Assembly (NCBI GenBank): GCA_965206025.1
Contig: CBDBIU010000003.1
Coordinates: 434,001 to 498,000, forward strand
Origin: G963668345 sp965206025
GTDB lineage: Bacteria; Acidobacteriota; Terriglobia; Bryobacterales; UBA6623
Direction of reading: 5' to 3'
DNA length: 64,000 nucleotides
The notes beneath the pieces are model-generated. The model was not told where the DNA came from, made no database searches, and saw only the letters and a program-made list of their open reading frames with translations. A program made the position numbers and the translations under genes. Positions 1 through 8,877 of this stretch are shown here, piece after piece. Each line of letters starts with the position of its first letter. Position 1 is the first letter of the stretch.

Positions 1-127
1 GCTCTGGCGACAGGCCGCGAACGACATCGGCAAAAAACGAGACCGCGCGGCGCTGGTCGCTTGTAAATGGCAACCGTCCTCCCTCGATGACCCCGAAATC
101 GTTGGCTTGTTTGACTTCTGCTCCCAT
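1..127 (-). CDS. Hypothetical protein, N-terminal part, cut by window edge
   Basis: An ATG at 127 on the minus strand has a strong ribosome binding site (GGAGGGAG) immediately upstream and opens a reading frame that runs off the left edge. The 42 visible residues begin MGAEVKQANDFGVIEGG and contain no motif I recognise. The frame has no stop. Sugar-polymer genes lie nearby, but the sequence itself assigns no role. Confidence 0.55.
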   Translation of the reverse strand, partial: MGAEVKQANDFGVIEGGRLPFTSDQRRAVSFFADVVRGLSPE

Positions 128-554
128 AGCTCCCTCCGGGTTCTCTATCGACCGCAGGGAGCGAAACTTTATGGGGCCTATTCCTCGGCTTGGCACGGAA
201 CACTGAGTCCACACCGCGCGGCGCTGGAGAAAGAGACGGTGCACCGCGCCCGCGGCTGAAGGCGGTCTTGCCGGCGGGCCTATCGTATGCTTCGACGCGT
301 CGGCCGGTAAGAAAAGCGGGCTGGGCACTCCGATCGAAGATCTATGGAGGCTGGAGCCTACCACGTCCGACCGCGGGCGAATCGCTCACCGAGACAGGAA
401 AAGAGCGGAGCCGAAGCCTCGGGGAACCCCGACCGGATCACCTTTCTGAGCACCACCACACCACAAGGATGGATAATGAGAAGCGCCATGCATCGCGTCT
501 ACCACGGGCTGCTGGGGAGTAGAATCGTTTTAAAGGGGAGGCGTTGCCGGACCC
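128..554. other. Intergenic region with a repeat remnant
   Basis: This is a gap of about 430 bases between divergent genes. I see no convincing coding region; the open frames here overlap each other and lack family features. Around 310-330 there is a remnant of the dispersed repeat end (GGTAAGAAAAGCGGGCT). The right part should carry the promoter of the glycosyltransferase, and GGGGAGG at about 535-541 is its likely ribosome binding site. Confidence 0.5.
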
Positions 555-1976
555 GTGTTTGATCGTCACAGGCAAAAAGCGGTCGTCCTTTTCGCGTTGG
601 CGGACGTGATTCTCACCGTCTGCGCCTTTGAGGCGGCCTACCAAACGCGCGTGGTGCTGCCCCTGCCGCGGGCATTTTTCATTGTCACCCCGGTCAAGGC
701 CCTTCTCTTGGGCGGCACGCTCGCCCTTTGGCTCGGGATCGGGGCTTGGTTGGGGGTCTACCATAAGCTTTACGGAAACAACACTCGGGCGGCGATCCGC
801 GACACCTTCTTGCAGGTCTTCTTCGGCGTGGTCGGTCTGGTAACTTTCCAGTATCTTCTGGACCCCCGACTTGACATCAGCCGCTTGTTCATCGGCCTTT
901 TCGCCGCCTACAACCTGCTGTTTCTGCTGGTCTATCGCGTCAGCGCGGGCAGACTGCGTGGATTCATTCGCCGCCAATTCGGCGCGCAAACCTTCTACCT
1001 CGTCGTCGGATGCGGCCCGAAGGCGCGCGAGATGGGCCGCCGGCTGGAGGCCGCCCGCGAATACGGTGTACAGCTGGTCGGTTTTGTGGATCCGGTTGGC
1101 TCGTCCGGTCCCAAGATTGACCTCGGCGAAACCTACCCCGTGCGCAGGCTGGAGGAGCTGGCGGCGACGGTCCGCGAGCATGTGGTCGATGAGATCATCT
1201 TCGCGGTCGAAGTGGAAAAGCTCGCCGAGTTGGAAGATGTTCTTCTGATCTGCGACGAAGAGGGCATTCGCACCCGGGTTGTGATGGACGTCTTCCCGCA
1301 CATCCAAAGCAAGGTTTACGTGGAGCGCTTCAGTGATGTTCCCATGCTGACGTTTTCGACCACGCCGCACGACGAGATTCGGCTGTTCTTGAAAAGGGCT
1401 TTTGACGTTACGCTGGGAGTTATTTCGCTGCTCGTGCTGGCGTTGCCGATGGCTCTCGTGGCCCTAGTGATCCGGCTGACTTCCCGAGGGCCCGGCATAT
1501 TCCGCCAGGTGCGCTGCGGCCTCAACGGCCGCCGGTTCGTCTGCTACAAGTTCCGCTCGATGGTGGCCGACGCCGAGAAACTCAGGGAGGATGTCGCCCA
1601 CCTCAATGAAAAAGACGGCCCGGTCTTCAAGATTGCCGATGACCCTCGCCTAACGGCGATCGGGCGCTACCTGAGAAGGTTTTCGATCGACGAGTTGCCG
1701 CAGCTTTGGAACATCCTCAGGGGCGATATGTCGTTCGTCGGTCCGCGGCCCGCCGTCCTCGCGGAGATCCAACAATACGAGACCTGGCAGCGGCGGCGGC
1801 TGCGAATGAGGCCCGGCCTGACCTGCCTGTGGGCTGTTCAGGGCCGCGACCGTCTCGAGTTCGAGACTTGGATGAAGCTCGATCTCGAATACATCAACAA
1901 ATGGTCGCTGTGGCTTGACTTCAAGCTGCTGGTGCAGTCGATACCGCGGGTGCTCGTCGGCCGGGGCGCGAACTAA
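555..1976 (+). CDS. Exopolysaccharide polyprenyl glycosylphosphotransferase
   Basis: A 473-residue membrane enzyme of the WcaJ/CpsE type, which transfers a sugar-1-phosphate to undecaprenyl phosphate to start exopolysaccharide or O-antigen synthesis. The N-terminal third has several hydrophobic segments. The middle holds a Rossmann-like CoA-binding-type domain (VVGCGPKAREMG, about residue 155). The C-terminal half is the bacterial sugar transferase domain, starting near LKRAFDVTLGV and holding the KFRSMVADAE, SIDELPQLWNIL and GDMSFVGPRP motifs. Start is a GTG preceded by GGGGAGG at slightly long spacing. The stop TAA lies at the edge of a dispersed repeat. The neighbouring epimerase supports a surface-polysaccharide role; the sugar substrate cannot be told. 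Confidence 0.9.
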   Translation: MFDRHRQKAVVLFALADVILTVCAFEAAYQTRVVLPLPRAFFIVTPVKALLLGGTLALWLGIGAWLGVYHKLYGNNTRAAIRDTFLQVFFGVVGLVTFQYLLDPRLDISRLFIGLFAAYNLLFLLVYRVSAGRLRGFIRRQFGAQTFYLVVGCGPKAREMGRRLEAAREYGVQLVGFVDPVGSSGPKIDLGETYPVRRLEELAATVREHVVDEIIFAVEVEKLAELEDVLLICDEEGIRTRVVMDVFPHIQSKVYVERFSDVPMLTFSTTPHDEIRLFLKRAFDVTLGVISLLVLALPMALVALVIRLTSRGPGIFRQVRCGLNGRRFVCYKFRSMVADAEKLREDVAHLNEKDGPVFKIADDPRLTAIGRYLRRFSIDELPQLWNILRGDMSFVGPRPAVLAEIQQYETWQRRRLRMRPGLTCLWAVQGRDRLEFETWMKLDLEYINKWSLWLDFKLLVQSIPRVLVGRGAN

Positions 1977-2135
1977 GCGCGGTATTTCTCGCCACCTGAC
2001 GGTCGAACCACGCCATAGGCCCGCCATTAGGAGGGCACTGAACAGACGACGTGCAATAGCCGCCCCAACGCCTGCGATCGAATTCGGGCCTCTCACGCAC
2101 TTCGCCTCGCCACCTGGTGAGAAAAGCGGGCTCAG
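1972..2135. repeat. Dispersed palindromic element, diverged copy
   Basis: The left end, ACTAAGCGCGGTATTTCTCG, and the right end, GGTGAGAAAAGCGGGCTCA, are imperfect inverted copies of the family termini seen best at 7497-7681. The interior keeps the CACCTGACGGTCGAACCACG and AGGCCCGCCATTA segments. The element fills the space between two convergent genes, and its two edges carry their stop codons (TAA for the transferase, TGA for the epimerase). Confidence 0.7.
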
Positions 2136-3109
2136 TCCGTCCGGATCTCGCGCGCCCAGTCGCGGTTCTCCCGGTACCACTCGACGGCTCGTTCGATGCC
2201 CTGTTCGTGGCTGACTTCGGGCTCCCAGCCAAGGCGTTCTCGCGCGCGATCGATATTCGCCCAGGTGGCTTTGACGTCAGCCGCATGGGCGGGCTCGAAC
2301 CGGGTTTGCGCTTTGTGTCCCAAGAGCGTCTCGATCAGGCGGATGGCGTCGTTCAGGACGACAGGTTGATCAGAACCAAGATTGATGACGTCGAAGCCGC
2401 TGAGCTTGAGCGCCGCGACGGTTCCCCGTGCAATGTCGTCGATATAGGTGAAGTCGCGTGACTGTGTACCGTCGCCGTAAACCAAAACCGGGCGCTCTTC
2501 CGCGATCCATTGGATGAAGCGGAACAGGCTCATGTCGGGCCGGCCCGCCGGACCGTACACCGTGAAATAGCGCAGTACCGTGACGTCCAGCCCGTGCAGG
2601 TAGTGGTAGGTGTAGCAGAGAGTTTCGGCGGCTTTTTTCGAGGCGGCATAGGGCGAGAGCGGCCGGGTGGTGTCCGCGTCCTCCAAGTAGGGCACGTCGT
2701 TGTGGGATCCGTAAAGGCTCGAAGTGGATGCCAGTATGAATTTCCCCACTCCTCGCTTGCGGCACTCCTCCAACACGTTGAGAGTCCCGGTGGCGTTCGT
2801 CTCCAGGTACACCCAGGGGTCTTCGACGCTCGACCGCACCCCGGCCCGGGCGGCAAGATTGATAACGGCGTCGAATTTCCCGGACGTTTCCCAGACTTTC
2901 TCGAGAGCTGCGCGGTCACGAATGTCCGCGCGATGGAATTGAAAGCCCTCGCGGGCGAGCAGGCGCTCGAGCCGCCACTGTTTTAGCCGCGCGTCATAGG
3001 CGTCATTGACATTGTCGAGACCGACGACGCTGTGTTCTTGGTCCAACAACAGCTCGGCGACGCGAGCGCCGATGAATCCCGCGGCCCCGGTGACTAGGTA
3101 ATGAGCCAT
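2132..3109 (-). CDS. NAD-dependent epimerase, UDP-glucuronate 4-epimerase-like
   Basis: A 325-residue short-chain dehydrogenase/reductase of the extended type. The N-terminal GAAGFIG motif (residues 8-14) binds NAD; YAASKKAAE is the YxxxK catalytic pair. The sequence DNVNDAYDARLKQWRLERL after the second strand resembles UDP-glucuronate 4-epimerases more than GalE. It would interconvert nucleotide sugars for polysaccharide synthesis. It converges on the glycosylphosphotransferase with only a repeat element between. No strong ribosome binding site precedes the ATG. A UDP-glucose 4-epimerase or dehydratase activity is a possible alternative. Confidence 0.85.
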   Translation of the reverse strand: MAHYLVTGAAGFIGARVAELLLDQEHSVVGLDNVNDAYDARLKQWRLERLLAREGFQFHRADIRDRAALEKVWETSGKFDAVINLAARAGVRSSVEDPWVYLETNATGTLNVLEECRKRGVGKFILASTSSLYGSHNDVPYLEDADTTRPLSPYAASKKAAETLCYTYHYLHGLDVTVLRYFTVYGPAGRPDMSLFRFIQWIAEERPVLVYGDGTQSRDFTYIDDIARGTVAALKLSGFDVINLGSDQPVVLNDAIRLIETLLGHKAQTRFEPAHAADVKATWANIDRARERLGWEPEVSHEQGIERAVEWYRENRDWAREIRTD

Positions 3110-3417
3110 TCGCGTCTATGCCCGTTCATAGCTGTGTTCGAATGGAAAAGGTTTTCGGCAATTCCCGTGTAATGCCGATTATCTCACGTGGCAGCGGTTG
3201 TTCAACCTAGCAGCCCGCGGCAATACTCGCGCGGGAGCGAAAATCGGGGACTGCCCCCAATTCGCCCCCCGCTCCAGGACCAAAATGCAAGCCCTGGGTG
3301 AGACGATTCGGTAAAAGGCTATAGCACCGATATGTCTATCTTCCTATCACTCAACTAGTACTTCGGGTGTATTGAAGCAAACGGGGGCTAGGTCCATAAT
3401 CATCTGGGAGCGAAGTA
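3110..3417. other. Intergenic region, no gene seen
   Basis: About 300 bases between the epimerase start and the left end of the IS1380-like element. I find no supported coding region, RNA gene or clear hairpin. The promoter of the epimerase should lie at the left end. Confidence 0.5.
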
Positions 3418-4131
3418 ATTAATCCCGCATTTTCAATTTGATGTTTGACATCCCAACCTTCCAGCGGCCTTGAGCGTCTTTATTCATAGGGGCTAGAGCC
3501 CGATGAGGACGCCATGGAGGCCAACACCCAATGGGTGAAAAACAAACCAAGCCATTCCAGCTAAGTTTCAACGGCTTGTTGAAAGTCGATTTCCAGGGAT
3601 CGCACGTCACTTCTGATGGTGGCCTGATTTTGGTTCGCGAACTGGACGAACGGCTCGGTCTCGGAGAACTGATTGACGAGCATCTCAGCGACTCCCGGCA
3701 AGGCACAAACAAGCAGTTCACGCTCGCTGATCTGTTGCGGCAGTCGGTCTACAGCCGCTTGGCGGGCTACGAGGACCTCAACGACGCCGAGCGGGTTTCG
3801 ATCGATCCGACGTTTCGGCTGATCGGTTCGCAGAAGATCTGGGATCGCGGTGCGGCCTTGACCTCGACGCTGCACGGCTTCGAGACGGAGATGCTGGCGA
3901 GCGAAGAGAACCTGCTGGGGCTGATGGCGCTGAACCGAGAGCTGGTCGGGCAAGCGGAGGCGTTCGACGACTCCGAGCGGGTCGTTCTGGACATGGACTC
4001 CACCGAGAGTCCGGTCCATGGCCAACAGGAAGGCAGTGCCTACAACGGACACTTCGAGTCGGTCTGCTCTTCGCCGGGTGAGGGTGTAGACTCGTGCCGT
4101 CAGAGCAGCCAAATCGGAAATCCTGGTTAAT
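3418..4131 (+). mobile_element. IS1380-like element, internal-deletion derivative
   Basis: The region is bounded by imperfect inverted ends: the left reads ATTAATCCCGCATTTTCAAT and the right, reverse-complemented, ATTAACCAGGATTTCCGATT. Between them is the 5' part of an IS1380-family transposase, followed by a short segment in no recognisable frame. The length (about 714 bp) is less than half that expected of a full element. This fits an internal deletion that kept both ends, so it could be moved only by a transposase supplied elsewhere. No target duplication was identified. Confidence 0.6.
3531..4130 (+). pseudogene. IS1380-family transposase, C-terminally truncated
   Basis: The frame starts at ATG with GGAGG upstream. 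It reads MGEKQTKPFQLSFNGLLKVD and continues with the family's N-terminal region (SDGGLILVRELDERLGL, LADLLRQSVYSRLAGYEDLNDA) up to VVLDMDSTESPVHGQQEG, which holds the first catalytic aspartate. Homology ends near AYNGHFESV, around residue 175. The last 20-25 residues are unrelated. The second half of the DDE domain is missing, so the product should be inactive. Confidence 0.85.
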
Positions 4132-4213
4132 ATCCCAAGCTGAAGCATCATTACCATTACCCTTGCAGATATGAGCGGTCCAGCAAATACGTAGGCCGGT
4201 GTAGGAGGTTACT

Positions 4214-4915
4214 GTGTCAGCTACGACAACGGTTAACATCATTGGTCGGGCCGCGTTCGGCCGTAGAAGCACCAGCTGCTTTGCCGTTATGTGCCTGGCC
4301 GCTTTGCTGTTTGTTGCGCCAACAACAGGATTCGCGCAGGTGATCGTCCCTGCCAGCAAGGGTGCACCTGACACGGGGAGTCGGAGAGCTACCGTTAGCG
4401 CCCACGGCTTGAAGTATATCGTTCAGTTCACACCGGGAACACCTCGCTCCGCGCGGGCGCAAGTCGCACAACAGGCGGGGGCGGCGATACGGCATGACCT
4501 CGGTGTTATCGATGCCCTGGCCGTTACCGTGCCGAACCAGAACGTGCTGAAAGGACTGATGAACAACCAATCCGTGCGTCGAGTGGTTCCCGACCATCCC
4601 TTATATGAAGCAGCGCCCAAGACGCCACCCGCGCCGACGAACTTAACAGCCACCGCAGTTTCGACAAGCCAGATTGATCTGGCCTGGAACGAAGGCAGCG
4701 GAAGTAAAGAGGCCGGCTTCAAAATTGAACGGTGCACGGGCACTGCTTGCAGTTTTGTGCAGATCGACACGGTGGCGTTCCTGAATCCCGACGCTCCCAG
4801 TGACCCCCCTGACGCACCGACCCGGCATCCCTGGTCGGATCTGGATTTTCCGCCCTGGAGCCAAACGGACGACGGCGAGGCCGAGGGTATTGCCCAGGCT
4901 CCAACCGGACCATAG
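4214..4915 (+). pseudogene. Subtilase-type secreted protein, N-terminal fragment (I9 propeptide plus partial FN3)
   Basis: GTG start with AGGAGG upstream. The 233-residue frame has a signal peptide (hydrophobic CLAALLFVAPTTGFA, cleavage likely after FAQ), then a peptidase-inhibitor-I9-like propeptide (KYIVQFTPGTP ... RRVVPDHPLYEA), then the start of a fibronectin type III domain (PPAPTNLTATAVSTSQIDLAW). In subtilases the I9 domain precedes a catalytic domain, which is absent here. The tail is proline-rich and looks out of frame. I read it as the stub of a larger secreted protein; a short secreted inhibitor is a weaker alternative. Confidence 0.6.
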
Positions 4916-4983
4916 GCGAGCCTCGTAAACCCGTGCGCACTTCCTGAGAACGGCCACACCCAACCAGCGTAAGATCCTCGTTT

Positions 4984-5196
4984 CGTAAGTTGCCACTTAA
5001 GTGGCTGCTACCGCTGTTGCCGCCATCCGAACACTACTGCGAGCCGTTTGGAGGCTCCGCGGCGGTGCTCATCAACCGCAGTCCGTCGCCCATCGAAACC
5101 TACAACGACGTCGACGGCGAGGTGGGCAACTTCTTTAAGGGGGTATGCCCTTTTTCAGATTTTGGGTCCCATACGTATCGTGGGTATAACGGTTAA
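4984..5196 (+). pseudogene. D12-class adenine-specific DNA methyltransferase, N-terminal fragment
   Basis: The frame reads KLPLKWLLPLLPPSEHYCEP, then FGGSAAVLINRSPSPIETYN and DVDGEVGNFFK. This matches the start of Dam/DpnII-like N6-adenine methyltransferases, including the FGG part of the AdoMet-binding site. The DPPY motif and all later parts are missing: homology stops at NFFK and the frame ends soon after. It is therefore a fragment of a restriction-modification or phage methylase. Confidence 0.7.
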
Positions 5197-5230
5197 TTTA
5201 ATGAAACGTACCTGACAAGGAGATTCTTGA

Positions 5231-5581
5231 ACGATACCTTCATGGAAACAGTCTTTCGCTGGGACGCCCTTCGTCTCGAGGATTGCGATATGTACCGTTT
5301 GCTTGTTCCTCGCCGGTAGCCTCTATGCACAGGATGTCTCGACCCCAGGGACCACATCTCAGAGCCCGGGCGGCGGACGTGGCGCTCCCGCGGCAAACCC
5401 GAATAAGTTCATCGTGACGTTTTCTTCCACCACCACGCTGGAAGACCGAGTGGTCGCGGCAAACGCGATTGGGGCGACGATCGGGCATAATCTCTACAGA
5501 TGGAACCAGCTTGCGATCACGGAACGCCAGTCAGCGGCCATGAAGTGCGGCAACGGTTCCAAGCTATCGGCCGTCAGGTGA
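5231..5581 (+). pseudogene. Second subtilase-propeptide fragment with broken start
   Basis: The open frame carries a signal peptide (SRIAICTVCLFLAGSLYAQD), a low-complexity linker and an I9-like propeptide stretch (NKFIVTFSSTTTLEDRVVAA, NAIGATIGHNLYRWNQLAIT, then KLSAVR). No ATG or GTG lies in frame before the signal peptide, and the region between AIT and LSAVR looks damaged. It ends in a TGA inside a repeat remnant. It resembles the fragment at 4214-4915 in kind but not closely in sequence. Confidence 0.5.
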
Positions 5582-5761
5582 TGAGAAGCCGGGCTAGCCG
5601 TTTGCTGGGTGGAGGTCACCCGGACCGCAGGTGCGTACCGGTCTTTGCCCCGGATGATCCCTTCCTCCCACAAGAGCACGCCGTACAGGCCGTCGTGCGC
5701 CGTTTCCAAAGGCCGCGACCTTCTCCTGCCATAATGGAGCCGCTACACTGGTTCACTCGTC

Positions 5762-7303
5762 ATGGAACGTCCCCGGCCCTTGGTCCTCACCGTCATGGAC
5801 GGTTGGGGACATAATCCGAATCCCGAGAATAACGCCGTCTGGAGGGCCCGCAAGCCCAACTTCGATCGGCTCTGGCGCGACTATCCGCATACGCTGATCC
5901 GCACCGACGGTCCTTTTGTCGGCCTGCCCGAGGGGCAGATGGGCAACAGCGAAGTCGGGCACCTCAATATCGGCGCCGGACGCATTGTCAAGATGGACGT
6001 TACTCGTATCGACGACATGATCGAGAACGGCGCGTTCTTCTCCAACGAAGTCTTGCTCAAAGCAATGGAGCAGGCGCGCTCTCGTAGGCTCCACCTGCTC
6101 GGTTTGACCAGCCAAGGAGGCGTGCATTCGCAGCTCACGCACCTGTTCGCCTTGCTGGAGATGGCCCGCCGCCAACGAGTCGAGAACGTATTTGTTCACT
6201 GCTTCACCGACGGTCGGGACAGGCCCCCGGAAAGCGGAGCGGGCTACGTCGAAGAGCTGGTCGGGAAGATGAAAAACCTAGGCGTGGGGAAGATCGCCAC
6301 CGTGAGCGGACGCTACTATGCCATGGACCGCGATCGGCGCTGGGAGCGGATCGAGCGGGCTTTCGGCGCCATCGCGCTGGGAGAAGGCAACCGGGCAACG
6401 GACGCGGTCGAAGCAATGCGGGCTTCCTACTCCCAAGGCGTTACCGACGAGTTCGTGGAACCGGTGGTCCTGGTCGGCGAAAACGGAAACCCGATCGCCA
6501 AGATCGAGGACGAAGACACCGTCATCTTTTTCAATTTCCGGGCTGACCGCGCCAGGCAGATGACGCTGGCCCTCAACGACCCCTCGCTCGAGCGGCCGCT
6601 CAGGAGCTTGATGCCCAAGAATCTGCACTACGTCACCATGACCGAGTACAACCGAACCTACAGCTTCCCGCACGTCATTTCGCCCCATCAGCCGGAGCAC
6701 ATTCTTGGCCAGGTTTGCGGCGAGAGGGGTTGGAAGAACCTGCGCGCGGCCGAGACGGAGAAATACCCCCACGTTACGTACTTCTTTAACGGCGGTCGCG
6801 AAGCACCCTACCCCGGGGAAGAGCGAACTTTGATTCCTTCACCGAAAGTGGCCACCTATGACCTGCAGCCCGAGATGAACGCCGCGGCGGTTTGCGACGT
6901 CGTCGTCGACGGGATCGAGAGTAGGAGTTTCGACCTCATCGTCGTCAATTTCGCGAACGGCGACATGGTCGGGCATACGGGGAAGATAGACGCCGCCGTG
7001 AAGGCGATCGAGACCGTCGACAACTGCCTGGGGAGGATCCATGACGCCCTAAAGCCAATAGGCGGGACGTGGATCGTCACCGCCGATCACGGCAACGCCG
7101 ACCTGATGGTGGACCCCGACAGCGGCCATCCACACACCTACCACACGACGTTTCCCGTGCCCCTGATCTTGGTCAGCGAATTTAGAGGGCCGCTCGCGCC
7201 CGGTGGCTCGCTGCGGGACATCGCCCCTACGATCCTCAGCATCCTCGGCGTCGATCAGCCGGCGGAGATGAGCGGCCGTGATTTGCGCGACGCTGGTTCG
7301 TGA
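5762..7303 (+). CDS. gpmI: 2,3-bisphosphoglycerate-independent phosphoglycerate mutase
   Basis: A 513-residue cytosolic enzyme that interconverts 3- and 2-phosphoglycerate in glycolysis. Family motifs are all present: VMDGWG with metal ligand Asp13, GNSEVGHLNIGAGR with the catalytic serine at 63, DGRDRPPESG, RYYAMDRDRRWER, FFNFRADRARQ, NGDMVGHTG and TADHGNAD near the C-terminus. Length matches the family. The ATG directly precedes ERPRPLVLTVMDGWG, leaving little room for another start. It stands alone on the plus strand. Confidence 0.97.
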   Translation: MERPRPLVLTVMDGWGHNPNPENNAVWRARKPNFDRLWRDYPHTLIRTDGPFVGLPEGQMGNSEVGHLNIGAGRIVKMDVTRIDDMIENGAFFSNEVLLKAMEQARSRRLHLLGLTSQGGVHSQLTHLFALLEMARRQRVENVFVHCFTDGRDRPPESGAGYVEELVGKMKNLGVGKIATVSGRYYAMDRDRRWERIERAFGAIALGEGNRATDAVEAMRASYSQGVTDEFVEPVVLVGENGNPIAKIEDEDTVIFFNFRADRARQMTLALNDPSLERPLRSLMPKNLHYVTMTEYNRTYSFPHVISPHQPEHILGQVCGERGWKNLRAAETEKYPHVTYFFNGGREAPYPGEERTLIPSPKVATYDLQPEMNAAAVCDVVVDGIESRSFDLIVVNFANGDMVGHTGKIDAAVKAIETVDNCLGRIHDALKPIGGTWIVTADHGNADLMVDPDSGHPHTYHTTFPVPLILVSEFRGPLAPGGSLRDIAPTILSILGVDQPAEMSGRDLRDAGS

Positions 7304-7496
7304 TGGGACGGTGAGGCGCTGGGGCGGTGGTCAAGGGCTGCGTTTTCCTTCCGACGAGACCCGCGGCAGTTTGGAGGGGTTTTCGGCGTACTGCGGGAGC
7401 AGCGTTGGGTAATCGAACCAAAACCCGCGGGTCTGGGCAAACGACCGCCCAGCTCTGCGCCAGGACGCTCGGGAAGATAGTTTAACCGCATCTCTA
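7304..7496. other. Intergenic stretch with a spaced inverted repeat
   Basis: GACCCGCGG at 7358-7366 and CCGCGGGTC at 7425-7433 are perfect 9-base inverted copies separated by 58 bases. They could form a long-looped hairpin after gpmI. There is no T-run, so it is not a standard terminator. No gene is supported here. Confidence 0.45.
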
Positions 7497-7681
7497 CTAG
7501 CCCGCTTTTCTCACCACGTGGCGAGGCGAAGCGCGTGAGAAGCCCGTCAGTACAAGGCGCGTGCCGCTCGGCGCGCGGAAGTGTACTTGAACAGTACGTT
7601 GAGCACGGCGAGCAAGCGCAACGAAGTAATGGCGGGCTTATCGGGTGCTTCGACCGTCAGGTGGTGAGAAATGCGGGCTAG
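7497..7681. repeat. Dispersed palindromic element, best full copy (185 bp)
   Basis: The left end is CTAGCCCGCTTTTCTCACCA and the right end, reverse-complemented, CTAGCCCGCATTTCTCACCA, so the terminal inverted repeats of about 21 bases differ at one position. Inside are sub-terminal segments shared with other copies (GGCGAGGCGAAGCGCGTGAG, AGCAAGCGCAACGAAGTAAT, GCTTCGACCGTCAGGTGG). The element has no open frame of its own. Its right outer TAG is the stop codon of the acyl-CoA dehydrogenase gene. Confidence 0.85.
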
Positions 7682-8877
7682 TGCTTCTTCAGCTCCAGTT
7701 TGGCGATCGCTTCGCGGTGCACTTCGTCGGGCCCGTCGGCGAGCCGCAGCGTTCGAGCGGTGGCCCAGGCCGACGCCAGGAAGAAATCGTCGCACACGCC
7801 GGCTCCGCCGTGCGCCTGGATGGCCCGATCGAGAACCCGTAGGGCCATGTTCGGCCCGACGACCTTGATCATGGCGATCTCGGCTCGTGCTGCTTTGTTG
7901 CCTACCGTATCCATCATGTGGGCGGTCTCCAAGGTGAGCAGCCGAGCCTGGTCGATTTCCATGCGCGAGTCAGCGATGTCGGCTCGAATCGTTCCCATCT
8001 CGGCCAGGGGCCTTCCAAAGGCCACGCGCGAGGCGACGCGGCGGCACATGGTCTCCAGAGCGCGCTCCGCCACCCCGACCAGACGCATACAGTGATGGAT
8101 GCGTCCCGGGCCTAGGCGGCCCTGAGCGATTTCGAAGCCACGCCCCTCGCCAAGGAGAATGTTCGACGCCGGAACCCGGACGTTGTCGAAGCTGATCTCG
8201 CCGTGCCCGTGAGGCGCGTCGTCGTAGCCGAACACCCTCAGCAGGCGTTCGACCTTCACGCCGGCAGCATCCATGGGGACCAGAATCATCGACTGCTGCT
8301 TGTGGGGTTCGGCCGCCGGGTCGGTCATGCCCATAAAGATGGCAATCTTGCAGCGAGGATCTCCCGCCCCCGTCGTCCACCACTTGCGGCCGTTGATGAC
8401 ATACTCATCGCCGTCGCGCTCGATACGGGCGCGAATGTTCGTAGCGTCCGACGACGCCACATCCGGCTCACTCATGCAAAAGCAGGATCGGATCTCGCCG
8501 TCGAGCAGCGGCTTGAGCCAGCGCTGCTTTTGCTCTTGGGTGCCGTAGCGAACAAGCACCTCCATGTTGCCGGTGTCCGGCGGCGAGCAGTTGAAGACCT
8601 CCGGGGCCATCTGGAAGCGGCCCATGATCTCGCAGAGCGGGGCGTATTCCACGTTCCTCAGCCCGGCCCCGTATTCGCTGTCCGGCAGAAAGAGGTTCCA
8701 CAGGCCGGCCGCCCGGGCCCTCGCCTTGAGCTCTTCCATCAGGGGCGGAATCTTCCAGCGGTCTGCTTGGCGGATCTGTTCTTGATAGGCCTCCTCGCTC
8801 GGGTAAATGTGCTCGTCCATGAAGGCCTGAAGCCCATTCCGGAGATCAGAAGCCTTGTCGGAAGATTCGAAGTTCAT
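7678..8877 (-). CDS. Acyl-CoA dehydrogenase family protein (ACAD10/11-like)
   Basis: A 399-residue flavoenzyme that oxidises acyl-CoA at the alpha-beta bond and passes electrons to ETF. Visible features are FCMSEPDVASSDATN and INGRKWWTTGAGDPRC in the middle domain, the C-terminal helical domain with RVAFGRPLAEMGTIRADIAD, and IQAHGGAGV. The segment LADGPDEVHR has an aspartate where medium-chain dehydrogenases carry the catalytic glutamate, a pattern known from the ACAD10/11-like branch. The gene is divergent from the CoA-ligase operon, with 375 bases between, so both may share a regulatory region. Substrate chain length is unknown. Confidence 0.92.
   Translation of the reverse strand: MNFESSDKASDLRNGLQAFMDEHIYPSEEAYQEQIRQADRWKIPPLMEELKARARAAGLWNLFLPDSEYGAGLRNVEYAPLCEIMGRFQMAPEVFNCSPPDTGNMEVLVRYGTQEQKQRWLKPLLDGEIRSCFCMSEPDVASSDATNIRARIERDGDEYVINGRKWWTTGAGDPRCKIAIFMGMTDPAAEPHKQQSMILVPMDAAGVKVERLLRVFGYDDAPHGHGEISFDNVRVPASNILLGEGRGFEIAQGRLGPGRIHHCMRLVGVAERALETMCRRVASRVAFGRPLAEMGTIRADIADSRMEIDQARLLTLETAHMMDTVGNKAARAEIAMIKVVGPNMALRVLDRAIQAHGGAGVCDDFFLASAWATARTLRLADGPDEVHREAIAKLELKKH

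Noticed and set aside
190..522. 110-codon frame upstream of the glycosylphosphotransferase
   Set aside because: It is low-complexity and Arg-rich, with no ribosome binding site of note, and it overlaps another meaningless frame and a repeat remnant.
438..1370. 310-codon open frame antisense to the glycosylphosphotransferase
   Set aside because: It mirrors a well-supported gene, has no family motif and is explained by GC-rich codon use.
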